This document shows, piece by piece, positions 23,401-35,032 of a stretch of 64,000 bases of DNA; position 1 is the stretch's first letter; the number at the start of each line of letters is the position of its first letter. The position numbers and the translations under genes are program-made. The DNA comes from Apostichopus japonicus. Its lineage: Eukaryota; Echinodermata; Holothuroidea; Aspidochirotida; Stichopodidae. The stretch is from the NCBI RefSeq assembly GCF_037975245.1, contig NC_092563.1:24768960-24832959 (forward strand). Reading direction: 5' to 3'. A model generated the notes under the pieces. It was not told the origin of the DNA, ran no database searches, and was given only the letters and a program-made list of their open reading frames with translations.

Positions 23401-26400
23401 CTAGTATATCCTAAATCAAACACATATTCTAGTTTATCCTAAATCAAACACATATTCTAGTACATCCTCAATCAAACACATATTCTAGTTTATCCTCAAT
23501 CAAACACATATTCTAGTATATCCTAAATCAAACACATATTTCATAGTATATCCTAAAGCAAACACATATTCTAGTATATCCTAAATCAAACACATATTCT
23601 AGTATATCATAAATCAAACACATATTCTAGTATATCATAAATCAAACACATATTCTAGTATATCCTAACTCAAACACATATTCTAGTATATCATATATCA
23701 AACACATATTCTAGTATATCCTAAATCAAACACATATTCTAGTATATCCTAAATCAAACACATATATTCTAGTATATCTTAAATCAAACACATATTCTAG
23801 TATATCCTAAATCAAACACATATTCTAGTATATCCTAAACCAAACACATATATTCTAGTATATCCTAAATCAAACACATATTCTAGTATATCCTAAATCA
23901 AACACATATTCTAGTATATCCTAAATCAAACACATATATTCTAGTATATCTTAAATCAAACACATATTCTAGTATATCCTAAATCAAACACATATTCTAG
24001 TATATCCTAAATCAAACACATATATTCTAGTATATCCTAAATCAAACACATATTCTAGTATATCCTAAATCAAACACATATTTCATAGTATATCCTAAAT
24101 CAAACACATATTCTATTATATCCTAAGTCAAACACATATTCTAGTATATCTTAAATCAAACACATATTCTAGTATATCCTAAATCAAACACATATTCTAG
24201 TATATCCTAAATCAAACACATATATTCTAGTACATCCTAAATCAAACACATATTCTAGTATATCCTAAATCAAACACATATTCTAGTATATCCTAAATCA
24301 AACACATATTCTAGTTTATCCTAAATCAAACACATATTCTAGTACATCCTCAATCAAACACATATTCTAGTTTATCCTCAATCAAATACATATTCTAGTA
24401 TATCCTAAATCAAACACATATTTCATAGTATATCCTAAAGCAAACACATATTCTAGTATATCCTAAATCAAACACATATTCTAGTATATCATAAATCAAA
24501 CACATATTCTAGTATATCATAAATCAAACACATATTCTAGTATATCCTAACTCAAACACATATTCTAGTATATCATATATCAAACACATATTCTAGTATA
24601 TCCTAAATCAAACACATATTCTAGTATATCCTAAATCAAACACATATATTCTAGTATATCTTAAATCAAACACATATTCTAGTATATCCTAAATCAAACA
24701 CATATTCTAGTATATCCTAAACCAAACACATATATTCTAGTATATCCTAAATCAAACACATATTCTAGTATATCCTAAATCAAACACATATTCTAGTATA
24801 TCCTAAATCAAACACATATATTCTAGTATATCTTAAATCAAACACATATTCTAGTATATCCTAAATCAAACACATATTCTAGTATATCCTAAATCAAACA
24901 CATATATTCTAGTATATCCTAAATCAAACACATATTCTAGTATATCCTAAATCAAACACATATTTCATAGTATATCCTAAATCAAACACATATTCTATTA
25001 TATCCTAAATCAAACACATATTCTAGTATATCTTAAATCAAACACATATTCTAGTATATCCTAAATCAAACACATATTCTAGTATATCCTAAATCAAACA
25101 CATATATTCTAGTACATCCTAAATCAAACACATATTCTAGTATATCCTAAATCAAACACATATTCTAGTATATCCTAAATCAAACACATATATTCTAGTA
25201 CATCCTAAATCAAACACATATTCTAGTATATCCTAAATCAAACATATATTCTAGTATATCCTAAATCAAACACATATTCTAGTATATCTTAAATCAAACA
25301 CATATTCTAGTATATCCTAACTCAAACACATATTCTAGTTTATCCTAAATCAAACACATATTCAATTATATCCTAAATCAAACACATATTCTAGTATATC
25401 CTAAAGCAAACACATATTCTAGTATATGCTAAATCAAACACATATTCTAGTATATCATAAATCAAACACATATTCTAGTATATCCTAAAGCAAACACATA
25501 TTCTAGTATATCATAAATCAAACACATATTCTAGTATATCCTAAATCAAACACATATTCTAGTATATCCTAAATCAAACACATATTCTAGTATATCCTAA
25601 ATCAAACACATATTCTAGTATATCCTAAATTAAAACACACATGCCTTTTATACATCCTTAAATGCTGGTATAGTTTTCATCAAAAGACATATCCGAGGAT
25701 ATCCTTAACCACATGCATATACCCTGGTATATCCTAAATCAAATGCAGATGATTGTGCAAAGCATTATCACACACTTCATCCTCCTTGTTAATGTTTTAA
25801 CTATCTAATACATTCACATAGCGTTTATGACCTGACAGCAAATTAGACATTAAACTTTAGCCTCATTTTTGTGTTGTTTTTATTTATTATATATTTTATA
25901 TTTATTTATTAATTAGTCTTCCTGTTTCTAATGTTTCGATTCATTTTATCTGAACTTTTATTTTCAGCTTCAGTTTCAGGTTCCTCCGTAAAGTCGGACG
26001 TACATTTCGGACAGTTTGTTGATCCATATCTCAATGGCTATATATAGGAGATAACTTTTCATTTGGGTTATATGGAACATCTACCTTGTACTATTCTTGT
26101 ATGGAGTTTCATCCCTTGTCCATCTAAATAAACTACAAAAATACTCAAAAAACCTCCCTGTGACGGACGTACCCAGAGAAAGTGACTTTTTCAGATCGTA
26201 ATTTTCTTTTGAAAATTTCTGTGAATTGGGATGGGATGCAATTTAAAACTACTATACATGTTATGAAGAAGACTCTTAACTACACATATCAGTAAACAAG
26301 CAGTTGAAACCTATATCACTTCCCTGCAATATATTCAAAAATTCCTCTGTGACGGACGTACAATTTTTTGTGACGGACGTACACGTGTGAAATTATATAG

Positions 26401-29400
26401 TAAATGTACTGTACGTCCGTCACAAACAAAAGTGCTACTTGGTATCCCTAAAATTTTAATTTGTGACAGAGCTTCACCCAGAGTTTCCATTGTTGACAGA
26501 TGTACACAATAATGCAGCTCATTTACTTGTGGCTAATGGAACAACTTAGGTAAAAGTAATAGTGAAAAGAAGGTTTACCCTCTCACAAAATTTCTATGCT
26601 ATTGGAAATCTATATTTCACTTCAAGTTTTATGCAAATCATCAATGGTAAGCCCCTTTTAAAATTTTGTGTGCATCATTTCAAACAATACAGATGTTAGA
26701 CCCCTAGGGAGTTGAAGTTCTCTAGTGGGTCAGAATGATGGGTCTTTATTAATGGTATGAGCACCAAACCATTTTTCTTTCACTTTTCTTCACACCCTGT
26801 TTATTTACTTGACAATTTTTTTTTATTAAAATACATGTACTGCAAGCTTCTGTATGGATGATTTAACAGCACATTTCAGCAAACAAGAAATTCAGAACTT
26901 CAGATGTGTGATACATTGTGTTGTATTGCTTCAGGAGTTCTTAGGCTGTGTTCACATTGGATCCCCTTTTCTTAGTCCTGTGTTGACAATTTAACCGCAA
27001 ATATGTTTCCAAAATCTCCTATAGTGTTCACACTTGAACTCATGCTCCAGCTCTGATTTCCCACTCTGAGTCAATGAAGAGGAAGTTACAATATTTGTAT
27101 GGTGACTCTCACAAAGGTGCAAATGCACAAGTGTATGGCAAATTTCTAATAAAGATGAGTGTCACTAACTTCTGCATGCAATGTATTGATTCAATATTGA
27201 GGTGAAAGTGGGAGAAAGAAGTCAGTGTTATAACACTGTTATAACAAGTGAAGTCAGTGTTATAACCAGGGTGTGCATACTGTACTACAAATAGCTACTG
27301 TATTCAGCAGTATTGCTGAATAGCTATGAGAGCATTAACTGGCAATAGTTCTTAAATATCTCATGTCAAGATACAGAGATACAGCGGCACACCCTTGGTT
27401 AGTATAGCAACTATGAAACATGTATAAAGGTAATACACACAAACACTGTGAAGTTAAGGAAGAACCATCTGGTAACTCTGTCCACCAACATAAAACTATG
27501 AGCACATGTGGTTCAAAATTAACTTTTCTTCCACATAATGATACCTGAAACCCAACACAAAAGGTAATGAACCTAAAGCAAATGTAGAACAAATTACATC
27601 AAAACAATAACATGCATACTACACACTTAACAAAATACTAACAATTGCAATAACAGTTCTTGATGACTCTCAGACAATCTTCCTTCTAAAACTGATTTAT
27701 TATTTACTAAAAACTAGTTGAACACAGTGTAAAATATACAGTGTGTTGGATATTGAAAGGAAACCTCATGGTCAGAGGGAAGGATAAATGGCAGAACTAC
27801 AAGAAACAATGTTGTACACAAATAAAAAGTTTGTAGCTAATAGTTCCATGTATGTCCATGGTTAGTTTGCCTAATAGTGAGTTGGACAGACATGGTGTTA
27901 TGTAGTTTGTTTGCCTTGATCTCCGGTCACTTTGGTCCCGAGTCTTCACACTCTGGAACTGATATCGCCCAGAACAGGGGACCAACATGTCGCGGTCTGA
28001 CCCTGAGAAGGATAGTATTTACACTAGGATGTTGATCTCGAGCAGGGGATATGATTCGCTCGGATCCCCTCTGTGTGTTTTCTAATGTGAACAAGGCTTT
28101 CAGATGAAAGTGTTATATCAATGTAGACAATAGCATACTGAACATGTGGTTCAATACCATACCATTTCTTTGATATCTTGCCAAGTGCTAATTCCAATAA
28201 CACAAATATATATGCTAGTTGACACTGAAGTATGCAATGTTTGCATACCACTACATTTATGCTAATGAAGCAACCACAAAACTACCTAATATCTGTGTTA
28301 ATGACTAAATGGGTTTGATTATTAAATTCAGAGGTACTGTAGTGATAAACATGTTAAAATACATTGTTTATCTAAACAAAAATAATGTGACGGACGTACG
28401 CGTGACGGACGTACGTGACGGACGTACAAAAATACGTACGTCTGTCACAGCATTTTCTGAAAAAATAAAATCCTAGGGATTAAAGGCACATTATATAGTT
28501 ATTGAGGGTTCAAAATGTGCATTGAATTGTAGATGTCTTGAAATCTGGGTACCTCCTTCTGCATGAAATTTTAAAAAATGTGATTTTTCTGTGACGGACG
28601 TACACATGACAATTTACATTTGTAAAAAAAGTTATTCTCAGAAAACTGAAAATCCCTGCAACTTTATCTGTTTGTCAACTGAATCTATATATTATATCAC
28701 TTCAGCAAATCTAAGAATATTTATTCCTCTGAAGATACACAGGCAAAAATAGGCATTTTGTTTTTGGGAAATTTTTGTGAAGCAAATTTGAGATTTTTTC
28801 GGTTGACTAATACACACCTTAATCTGCCTGAAAACAATGTGTTCTGTGAAAATTAGCTAAATATTATGAAACTTCAGAGTTTTAGCTTTCATCTGATACC
28901 CCACATGTAATGATTCAACGTTTTTTAAGTTTGGTGAAAAGGTTTACTAGTTTACGGAACTGCCCTATAGTTTTATTTTCACTCCATTAAACACTGCCAT
29001 AGTAAAACAAGGAGTCATAAAAAGGTAACTGAGGTGGAAAAGAAAACAAGCCCTCTTCAACACTTTCAACTCTTCAACACTGACGAGACTTTCGAAAGGG
29101 AAGAAGGAAGTTTGTCAACTGTTCTATTAATGTAGGAGCATACATGTATTAGTTAAAAGGTTATAGGTAAAAAGGTATATATATGTAATAAATCATTGAT
29201 CATTTGACAATGTCTAACACTGTTATTTCTAATTCAAATGATTCATCCTATTGATCCTAGCTCAAAAATGTGTGTGTGTGGAGGAGGGCACGCAGGGTCG
29301 GGGTGGGTGGGGTGGGGGGGGAGGCTGAGGGGGAAAAAAACATACTCTGATACCCCTTTCACCTACTAGGACTACATGAATATCTTATATATATATATAT

Positions 29401-32400
29401 ATCTAATAACCCTATGGCTTGTAGTAATGGTAAGGTTCTGTTAGAATACAACATCAAGTAAACGTGTTCTAACTGATATGAAACTTGATCATTTTTGAGA
29501 GCTCTGGTTTATTTTGAGTCGAGTAGAAATGAAGAGTGGGTAACATTCCCTCGTGAGCTGATCAGGTGATGAGGCAAATTCAAAAGAGCTACAAATTCAG
29601 GAGCTATGTCACCATCTCGTTTGCTAGAATAAAATCATCTTTCCGTGAGATACGGAATCAATCTTCCGACCCTTGTTCACACGATTGTGTAAATACGCTG
29701 TCATTTATTCAACTAATGCAATCCTTATTATTGCCCAATGAGTAAACGACATCAAAAATCTTTAAAGTGTTTATTTTAGTATGATGTTATCACAACAGTT
29801 CTAACAATACTGAGTTCATCATAAAAATGCCAGGTATCTAAGGTAACTCCAATTTACAGTCCTCAAATGAAGAATTTTCGGGAGAAAAAAGAAGAAAGAT
29901 CAAATACAGTGGTGATAGACTGTCCAGTGAAAACCCTAGGAGGAAAACCAGGTGCAAATTCATGTGGGGTAAAACCCTCCTCCACCTTCAACCGACAAAA
30001 AAAAAGCCTCAGAAATGTACCAGTTCATGTCTAAAATATTACTTTTTTATCGGGAAGGACCCCCCCCCAACATGGAAAACTCAAGTTGTTTCCAACAACC
30101 CAGGCCCACACCCCTCTCTTTTTGAAAACCTGGATCTGCACCTGTAATCATTATGCAAGCTTATAAGAATGTCAATAGCAGACACATTCAAGCAACCTTG
30201 TCGCCTTTTATAATATATATTTAATTTTACCTGAAAACCGAAGCAGATTGTAGGAACAGCTGCGAATCCTCTTGTCCACGAGTAGTCACTATGAGTTGTA
30301 GGGTGAAGGGTGTGTGTTCCTTTTTTCAGATAGTAAGTGAGGATAATGACCGCACAGACATACAGCGTAGCGAACACGCCCACCGAACTGCCGGGAAATG
30401 AAAACGACGAATGGAAATAAGTGATTCATATTTCATAAAAGAAAAGTATTCTTACATTTTGATTATGCATAACTACATTTTTAGGAGCATATCCTGAATG
30501 AAACCAGATTGTTTGGGTGATTAAAAACGGCATGTTTACAAAATATTTGAGTACAGCATGTGAGTTATTAGTACTTAATAGAATGAGTAAAGAGGTTTAC
30601 ACATGTGTGTACATGATTTTGTTTCCGTCTTGAGTGTGAGAGTGCCATCACAGAGAAGTCCTGTGAGTGCAATGAAAGTACCAATTTGACACAATACAAG
30701 GTTCAAGCCTTCTTGTAAATGGTCTTCTGCATGTAGCTCTCACTGTGGAAGTAGTTTGCTTACATGAGCTCAAACCATATATTTGTGCGGCTTATTGTGA
30801 ACGGTGAATCAATGAATTTTTCATAGACCTGTATGCATATTCTTAGGGCAAACAGACAAAAAAAAAAAAAAAAAAAATCTGAAAGTTTTGAGTTGTTCAG
30901 TAGGTTTCAAAGTTTGATTAAAAAAATTTGCACTTGCATATTATTGTCGCTAAGTTTATTGCAAATAATGTTATTTGAGGTATAATGTACAGAGAGAAGA
31001 ACATTGTAGTACCTTTGCTAGCAACCTTTTGTGCATCATTATCCCTTTGTCTTTGCAATTTCAACTGATTGACATAACCACTGTGACTGGTTTATGAAGC
31101 AACTCACCCCCTTCCCTTCACTGACACATCCCACCTACCAACAGCTGGTCTATCGTACAACAGTTAATTACTGATTCAATTTTGAAAATTCTACAAATAG
31201 TCTACCCAATGAATACACAATTATCGTCACATACAGTTACACTGAACAGCAGTTTTTGTAACACAAACCTGACAATAATGTAGACTGCCAAAAAAAAGAG
31301 AAATGATTGCTTACTGCCAAATAAGCAATCAAGTTGGCTCCTCTGCTTTCGGAAACCCAACCCACAGGATTGTTTATAATGCCTTCACTGAGGATATATG
31401 TGACTATGTGATGCAATGCCAAAAGTGTGGAAATATATTTATATACATGAGAATTCTCAAAATGGAACAAGGAATTAAGTTGAAACTGAAATTTCTTACC
31501 TAGGATACTTCAAGAAATCAACCTTTTTTGGCAGGCATAACGGATAGAGTATAAACGTCCCTAACAAGAAGATCATAAACTGTCTCTTGGCCCAAAACTG
31601 TTTAGCAACATCTTCAGGCAAAAAAGTCTGCAAAACTGGAAAAATATTACCAAAAAAAACTTCAAATCAAAATCAAATTTATACATTTCAATGAAACACA
31701 TTTATTATTCAATATTTACAGAATAATCCTCTCATTCTCTAACTAAGAGTTATATACTGTACTTCATTCAAGGATGATATATTTTTTTGTGTCCCACAAA
31801 TTTAACGTAACATACATGTTTTAACACTACTTATGCTAGGGTTACCATAGGACCCCGTTCAAAAGGGATATTCCCATTTTTGCGACGAAAGTATATCATC
31901 CCGCCGGCAAACTAAACTCTCGATTTCCAAAGGTCTTTGTTACCTATCACTGTCTTTATGATGTGCAAACCAACAAAAGTACACAGCTAGTACACAGTTA
32001 TCATATGAAGGTGCGTGATTGTTTCTAGAGCACGAGACAATCCTTTCAAACATACAAACACGATTGGTGGCAGCAGACAAGCCCCACAAGCCTGGCTATT
32101 GCATGGCGCTGTAGTTGGGGCATTCTTCGCTCGAAAGCCCCGGCCATTCCCCAGCCATTATTGAGTAAATCTAAGATTATGGTGATAGGAAATTTCATAT
32201 TTGTGCACCACGACTATGGAACGCCCTGTCACTGCCCACTTCATCTTTTACGCACCTTTCATTCTTTTTTAAGTCCCAACTTAAAACTCATCTATTTATC
32301 ATGTACTTTGAAGACTCATTTTGTTTTTATTTGTCTTAACCTTGTTTATAATTAGTCTCATTAATTTTATTGATTGATTTATTTTTCTGATTTTGCTTTG

Positions 32401-35032
32401 ACTACTTTGTTCCTTTTATTACTCAATAGGTATCTTATATTTGTAATTCATGGTATTTAACTATAGTCCCATGTAACAAGATGTTCTTTAATGTAAAGCG
32501 CAATATAAAGATACATATTATTATTAACATTGGCTGCTAAAAAGTTGCAACCAGTAGCCTATGAACACTTAGCATTATTGTTGCTATTTAGTGATATGGA
32601 GGAGGGTGTCCCACCCCATATTCCCCTCCCGCTCCCCACGGACACAATGTCCCACTTTTCAAATTAATATATGGTAACCCTAACTTTTGCAATAGCATGT
32701 ATCCATGAAAAACATAATACATAGTACCTATAAAGACATAAACTGAAATAATGACCTTTGACCCCAACCTAAATCAGATACATATGAAATATCCTCTTGG
32801 CAAGAGTGAGCTGTGTTAAATGTGCCCTGCAGATATCATTTTCATACCTGCTGGGATAGAAATGACTCTTGGCTTCTACCTTATAACAGCTTCATGGCAA
32901 GTCCTCTCACTTTTTTTCACAATTACTTAAAACCATACAGGCTGTTTAATAGCAGTAGTATGTTCAGATAAAAAAAAATATCCTTTTTTTGTTGCTCTTT
33001 ATTCGAAATAATCGCCAAAATTTGAACTTACTCAAATCGGTTTGGTCGCCAATGACTATAAGGAACGTGATACAAGCTCCAAAACAGTAGAGGATGATGC
33101 AGATCTCGCAGCAGATACGGCCGTGTTTGCCACACATGGAGGATATGACATCCTGGTAGGTAGATGACCGCTTGATGTCCGCACAGAGAGCCAGGATGAG
33201 AAGAGAGCAGATGATAAACAATAGAAGAACCTAATAGGTCGGATTAGAAAAAAGACAAAAAAAGAAACATTTCAAAAACAGTTTGTAAAACTGACTTGAC
33301 GTTTGATCTCATAAACAATTTATCAAAGTTTCTTTGTTCGACTCTAACATGTATGTATGTGAAAATTCGACAGTCGTGGATTTTAGCAAAAAAAGGGAAT
33401 GGATACACGTTCTCAGGTAGGACCATAAAATCGTTGATTCGACACATCAGGACATTATTTACCAGTTTTAAGTTATTTACAGTTATTTCTCTTGTGATGT
33501 CACATGGGAAAAGATACATACTAAAGAAGATACAAAACAAACAACCAGAAGTGAAAACAAAACTTGCAAAACAGCTGTTGACTAGATGTTTCCCTGCTTA
33601 AAGGTTTGTGAAAGGTAATCAGGGAAAGGGTGTAATACTGTACATACCCTCCCCCTACAGAAATAAGAGATGTACTATGACTCTTACAAGCAGCTTGGGC
33701 TACTGAAAGTGAAATGGTAAAAACATCTACTTTAAATGTAACATTCATCACCCACAGTTTGTTTGGTGTTATAAATGCTCCTGTCAACAAAGTTCCTTTT
33801 TAACATGCAATTCAAAATACAACATGGTAGTGCAAAAGAACCAAAATGATATGTCCAGTGAACATCTTACACCTTCAGCATAAATATTATTAAAATAGTA
33901 AATTACTAAATTTACGGTTCTAAAATCTGCAATTTTAGCCCATTAAGGAGACCTTTAGACGTAGACATTTGAGAACTTTAATTCATCAAAATGAACTGGA
34001 GTCTGGTAGAAATGTTGTTTGGGAGAATATCCCTTTTTGTTGCTACAACAAATATTGGCAAGAAGTTAGTTATAGAGATACTCCATTGAAATAGACTAAT
34101 AATCCTGGGTGTCATGTGTACTTCAACTGTCTCTTCACTTCAACTTTCTCTTTATTTATTTCTGTTCTGTTCCGGTCTGTTTTGTAGTTTTATCTTCCTC
34201 ATAGTATCCCCCATACTCCCAGTAGGTCTCACACGTATGTTATTGACACAACAGGATTCTGACCTATTTCAATCACTAACATAGCATATTAATTAAAAAC
34301 AGCAAAACAAGAATTTACTAACATTCTGGTTACTTCAACCAATCAATCAATCAGAAGACATTTATATAGCGCCAAAATCAACAGAAATTGTTCAAAGGCG
34401 CTAAATGTACCATAGCGTGTACAACTTAGCCTTGGTCATTGGTAACTTGTCACACCTACACACCAAAGTGTGCGCAATTCAATCAATCTCTCCTGGGGCA
34501 CCACAGTGCACCACAACCACGGGTCCCCTGGGGCACTTACCATAGGGTGCAGCCACAAACCGGCGCACGCAACTATATTAAGTTATATTAAGTTACCTCG
34601 CAAGTCCCCATTTATACACCTGGGTGAAGAGAGGCAATGGAGATAAAGTGCCTTGCCCAAGGCCACAACACAATGATCTGGCCAGGGCTCGAACCTGTAA
34701 TACTTAGATCACCAGTCCATTACCTTAACCACTCGACCACAATGCCCCCCCCTACCCCCCTTCCAACTTACCAGTTGTACGATGACTCCAGCGACCGGGC
34801 CACCCGTGGCAGCGTAAGCAGCCGGAAAGTTAAGAATGCCTGCACCGATGCAGGCGTTGACGATAATAAAGACAGCGCCTGGGAAAGATGTCCTTCCTTC
34901 CTGCGCTTGTGGGTACGGACGTATGGAAACGTTCCCAAGAAGTGAAACGTTTTCATCGCTACTGTTGCAATCAGTGCTGGTGGTTAGGAAGCTCTCTTTC
35001 TCAGCATATGCATCAGCATTCAAAGACCCCAT
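20243..35032 (-). CDS. SLC38A7: SLC38A7-like sodium-coupled neutral amino acid transporter (7 coding exons)
   Basis: Spliced minus-strand CDS: 35032-34772, 33230-33032, 31635-31500, 30387-30231, 22515-22253, 21476-21277, 20433-20243. All introns are GT-AG and phases agree; the sum is 1407 bp, or 468 aa plus TAA, close to vertebrate SLC38A7 (about 460). The family core is clear: TM1 with NACIGAGILNFP (59-70), TYQDVI and the GDQTDL loop (~111-153), then VPTICFGFQ ending exon 4 and CHLSSVPVY opening exon 5, SPIGGLAAVFIFVFPG in exon 6, and the last TM with FVAIGTFIFG in exon 7. The start is the ATG at 35030-35032; upstream in-frame sequence has no earlier ATG nearby. The SLC38A7/A8 branch moves glutamine and other neutral amino acids across lysosomal or plasma membranes; that is family knowledge. 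Intron 4 (7.7 kb) is packed with repeats. It lies head-to-head with RNMT, 6.8 kb away. SLC38A8 is the alternative identity. Confidence 0.9.
20437..20463 (-). repeat. (CCCT)n microsatellite serving as polypyrimidine tract
   Basis: The plus strand shows GGGAGGGAGGGAGGGA. On the gene's sense strand this is CCCT repeats running straight into TGCAG|GT, the exon 7 acceptor of the SLC38A7-like gene. Confidence 0.85.
21277..21476 (-). CDS. SLC38A7: SLC38A7-like coding exon 6
   Basis: Residues 339-405: cytosolic acidic/basic loop (ADDDDPHERRRR) and the conserved ISPIGGLAAVFIFVFP segment. Acceptor TTGCAG|ACTAG; donor CCAG|GTAAAT, phase 1. Confidence 0.9.
22253..22515 (-). CDS. SLC38A7: SLC38A7-like coding exon 5
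   Basis: Residues 252-338: begins CHLSSVPVY, includes GTFGYLTFG and ends YPVLHYCG. The acceptor TTTCAG|TGTC sits ~80-90 bp downstream (coding sense) of the 28-bp minisatellite. Donor GGAAG|GTAAGA, phase 2. Confidence 0.9.
22595..25750. repeat. 28-bp minisatellite (~3 kb) with 882-bp higher-order repeat
   Basis: The unit runs TATCCTAAATCAAACACA then TATTCTAGTA (28 bp), with 30-bp variants (extra TA) and rarer types (TTTCATAG, TTCTATTA, TCATATATC). Array length implies roughly 100-110 units. The TTTCATAG variant recurs at 23539 and 24421, and at 24081 and 24963; the TCATATATC variant recurs at 23691 and 24573. All three pairs are 882 bp apart, so a large block was duplicated recently. The array lies in intron 4 of the SLC38A7-like gene. 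Confidence 0.95.
25991..26426. repeat. Cluster 1 of the 13-mer GTGACGGACGTAC, with a perfect hairpin
   Basis: Exact copies at 26160-26172, 26349-26361 and 26370-26382 (plus sense) and 26411-26423 (inverted), with a near copy ending at 26003. The last two form a perfect 17-bp inverted repeat (26367-26383 and 26410-26426, TTTGTGACGGACGTACA) with a 26-base spacer. The motif has three CpGs in an AT-rich intron. No coding potential. Possibly subterminal repeats of an unclassified transposon. Confidence 0.85.
26943..28098. mobile_element. Possible TIR element between the two 13-mer clusters
   Basis: The left end reads GGCTGTGTTCACATTGGATC. The right end, reverse-complemented, reads GCCTTGTTCACATTAG, with a GGATCC block near each end. 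No target-site duplication was found and no transposase is present, so the call is tentative. Confidence 0.4.
28387..28603. repeat. Cluster 2 of the 13-mer GTGACGGACGTAC
   Basis: Exact plus-sense copies at 28387-28399, 28402-28414, 28415-28427 and 28591-28603, and an inverted one-mismatch copy at 28436-28448. The third copy and the inverted copy can pair around an 8-base loop, mirroring the hairpin of cluster 1. Confidence 0.85.
29949..30144. mobile_element. Possible short MITE in SLC38A7 intron 4
   Basis: Inverted ends CAGGTGCAAATTCA and CAGGTGCAGATCCA (reverse complement of right), with a C homopolymer inside. Flanking bases do not match, so no target duplication is claimed. It ends ~85 bp from the exon 4 donor. 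Confidence 0.45.
30231..30387 (-). CDS. SLC38A7: SLC38A7-like coding exon 4
   Basis: Residues 199-251: the SSVGVFATLYVCAVIILTYY membrane segment, a loop, and AAVPTICFGFQ. Acceptor CCGGCAG|TTCGG; donor TTTCAG|GTAAAA, phase 0. Confidence 0.9.
31500..31635 (-). CDS. SLC38A7: SLC38A7-like coding exon 3
   Basis: Residues 154-198. The acceptor CCAG|TTTTGCAG was chosen over the CAG 6 bases downstream. Using the downstream AG from exon 2 shifts the frame into an immediate stop, while the chosen site stays open and gives the family's loop plus the next TM. Donor CCTAG|GTAAGA. Confidence 0.85.
31837..32682. mobile_element. hAT-like non-autonomous transposon, 846 bp
   Basis: Inverted ends TAGGGTTACCATA on both sides. 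Flanking 8-mers ACTTATGC (31829-31836) and ACTTTTGC (32683-32690) differ by one base, fitting a hAT target duplication. It lies in intron 2 of the SLC38A7-like gene and contains a LINE 3' fragment. Confidence 0.82.
32160..32535 (+). pseudogene. LINE 3'-end fragment inside the hAT-like element
   Basis: One frame reads LWNAL then FFKSQLKTHLF (about 32215-32300), the typical extreme C-terminus of non-LTR reverse transcriptase proteins. A T-rich 3' UTR and an AAGCGCAATATAAAG...ATTATTATTA tail follow. Only the last ~40 codons survive. It was either carried by or inserted into the surrounding DNA transposon. Confidence 0.65.
33032..33230 (-). CDS. SLC38A7: SLC38A7-like coding exon 2
   Basis: Residues 88-153: TM2, the STYQDVISSMCGK loop and TM3 ending GDQTDL. 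Acceptor TATTAG|GTTC; donor TTGA|GTAAGT, phase 1. Confidence 0.9.
34350..34746 (-). mobile_element. tRNA-derived SINE adjacent to SLC38A7 exon 1
   Basis: Minus strand: A box TGGTCGAGTGGTTAAGG, tRNA-like middle, B box GGTTCGAGCCC, then CCTTGGGCAAGGCACTT and a 3' end with GCGCTATATAAATG-type sequence. It is in the same orientation as the host gene and starts ~25 bp beyond the exon 1 splice donor at 34771. Confidence 0.82.
34772..35032 (-). CDS. SLC38A7: SLC38A7-like coding exon 1
   Basis: Encodes residues 1-87: a ~45-residue polar, acidic cytosolic N-terminus followed by TM1. The donor reads CAACTG|GTAAGT, phase 0. A SINE begins only ~25 bp into the intron. Confidence 0.9.

Noticed and set aside
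22595-25750. Possible CRISPR-like array
   Set aside because: The 28-bp units are directly adjacent with no unique spacers, and the DNA is clearly animal.
31624-31629. Alternative exon 3 acceptor at the second CAG (…TTTTGCAG)
   Set aside because: Its use after exon 2 shifts the frame into a stop within a few codons; the upstream AG keeps family similarity.
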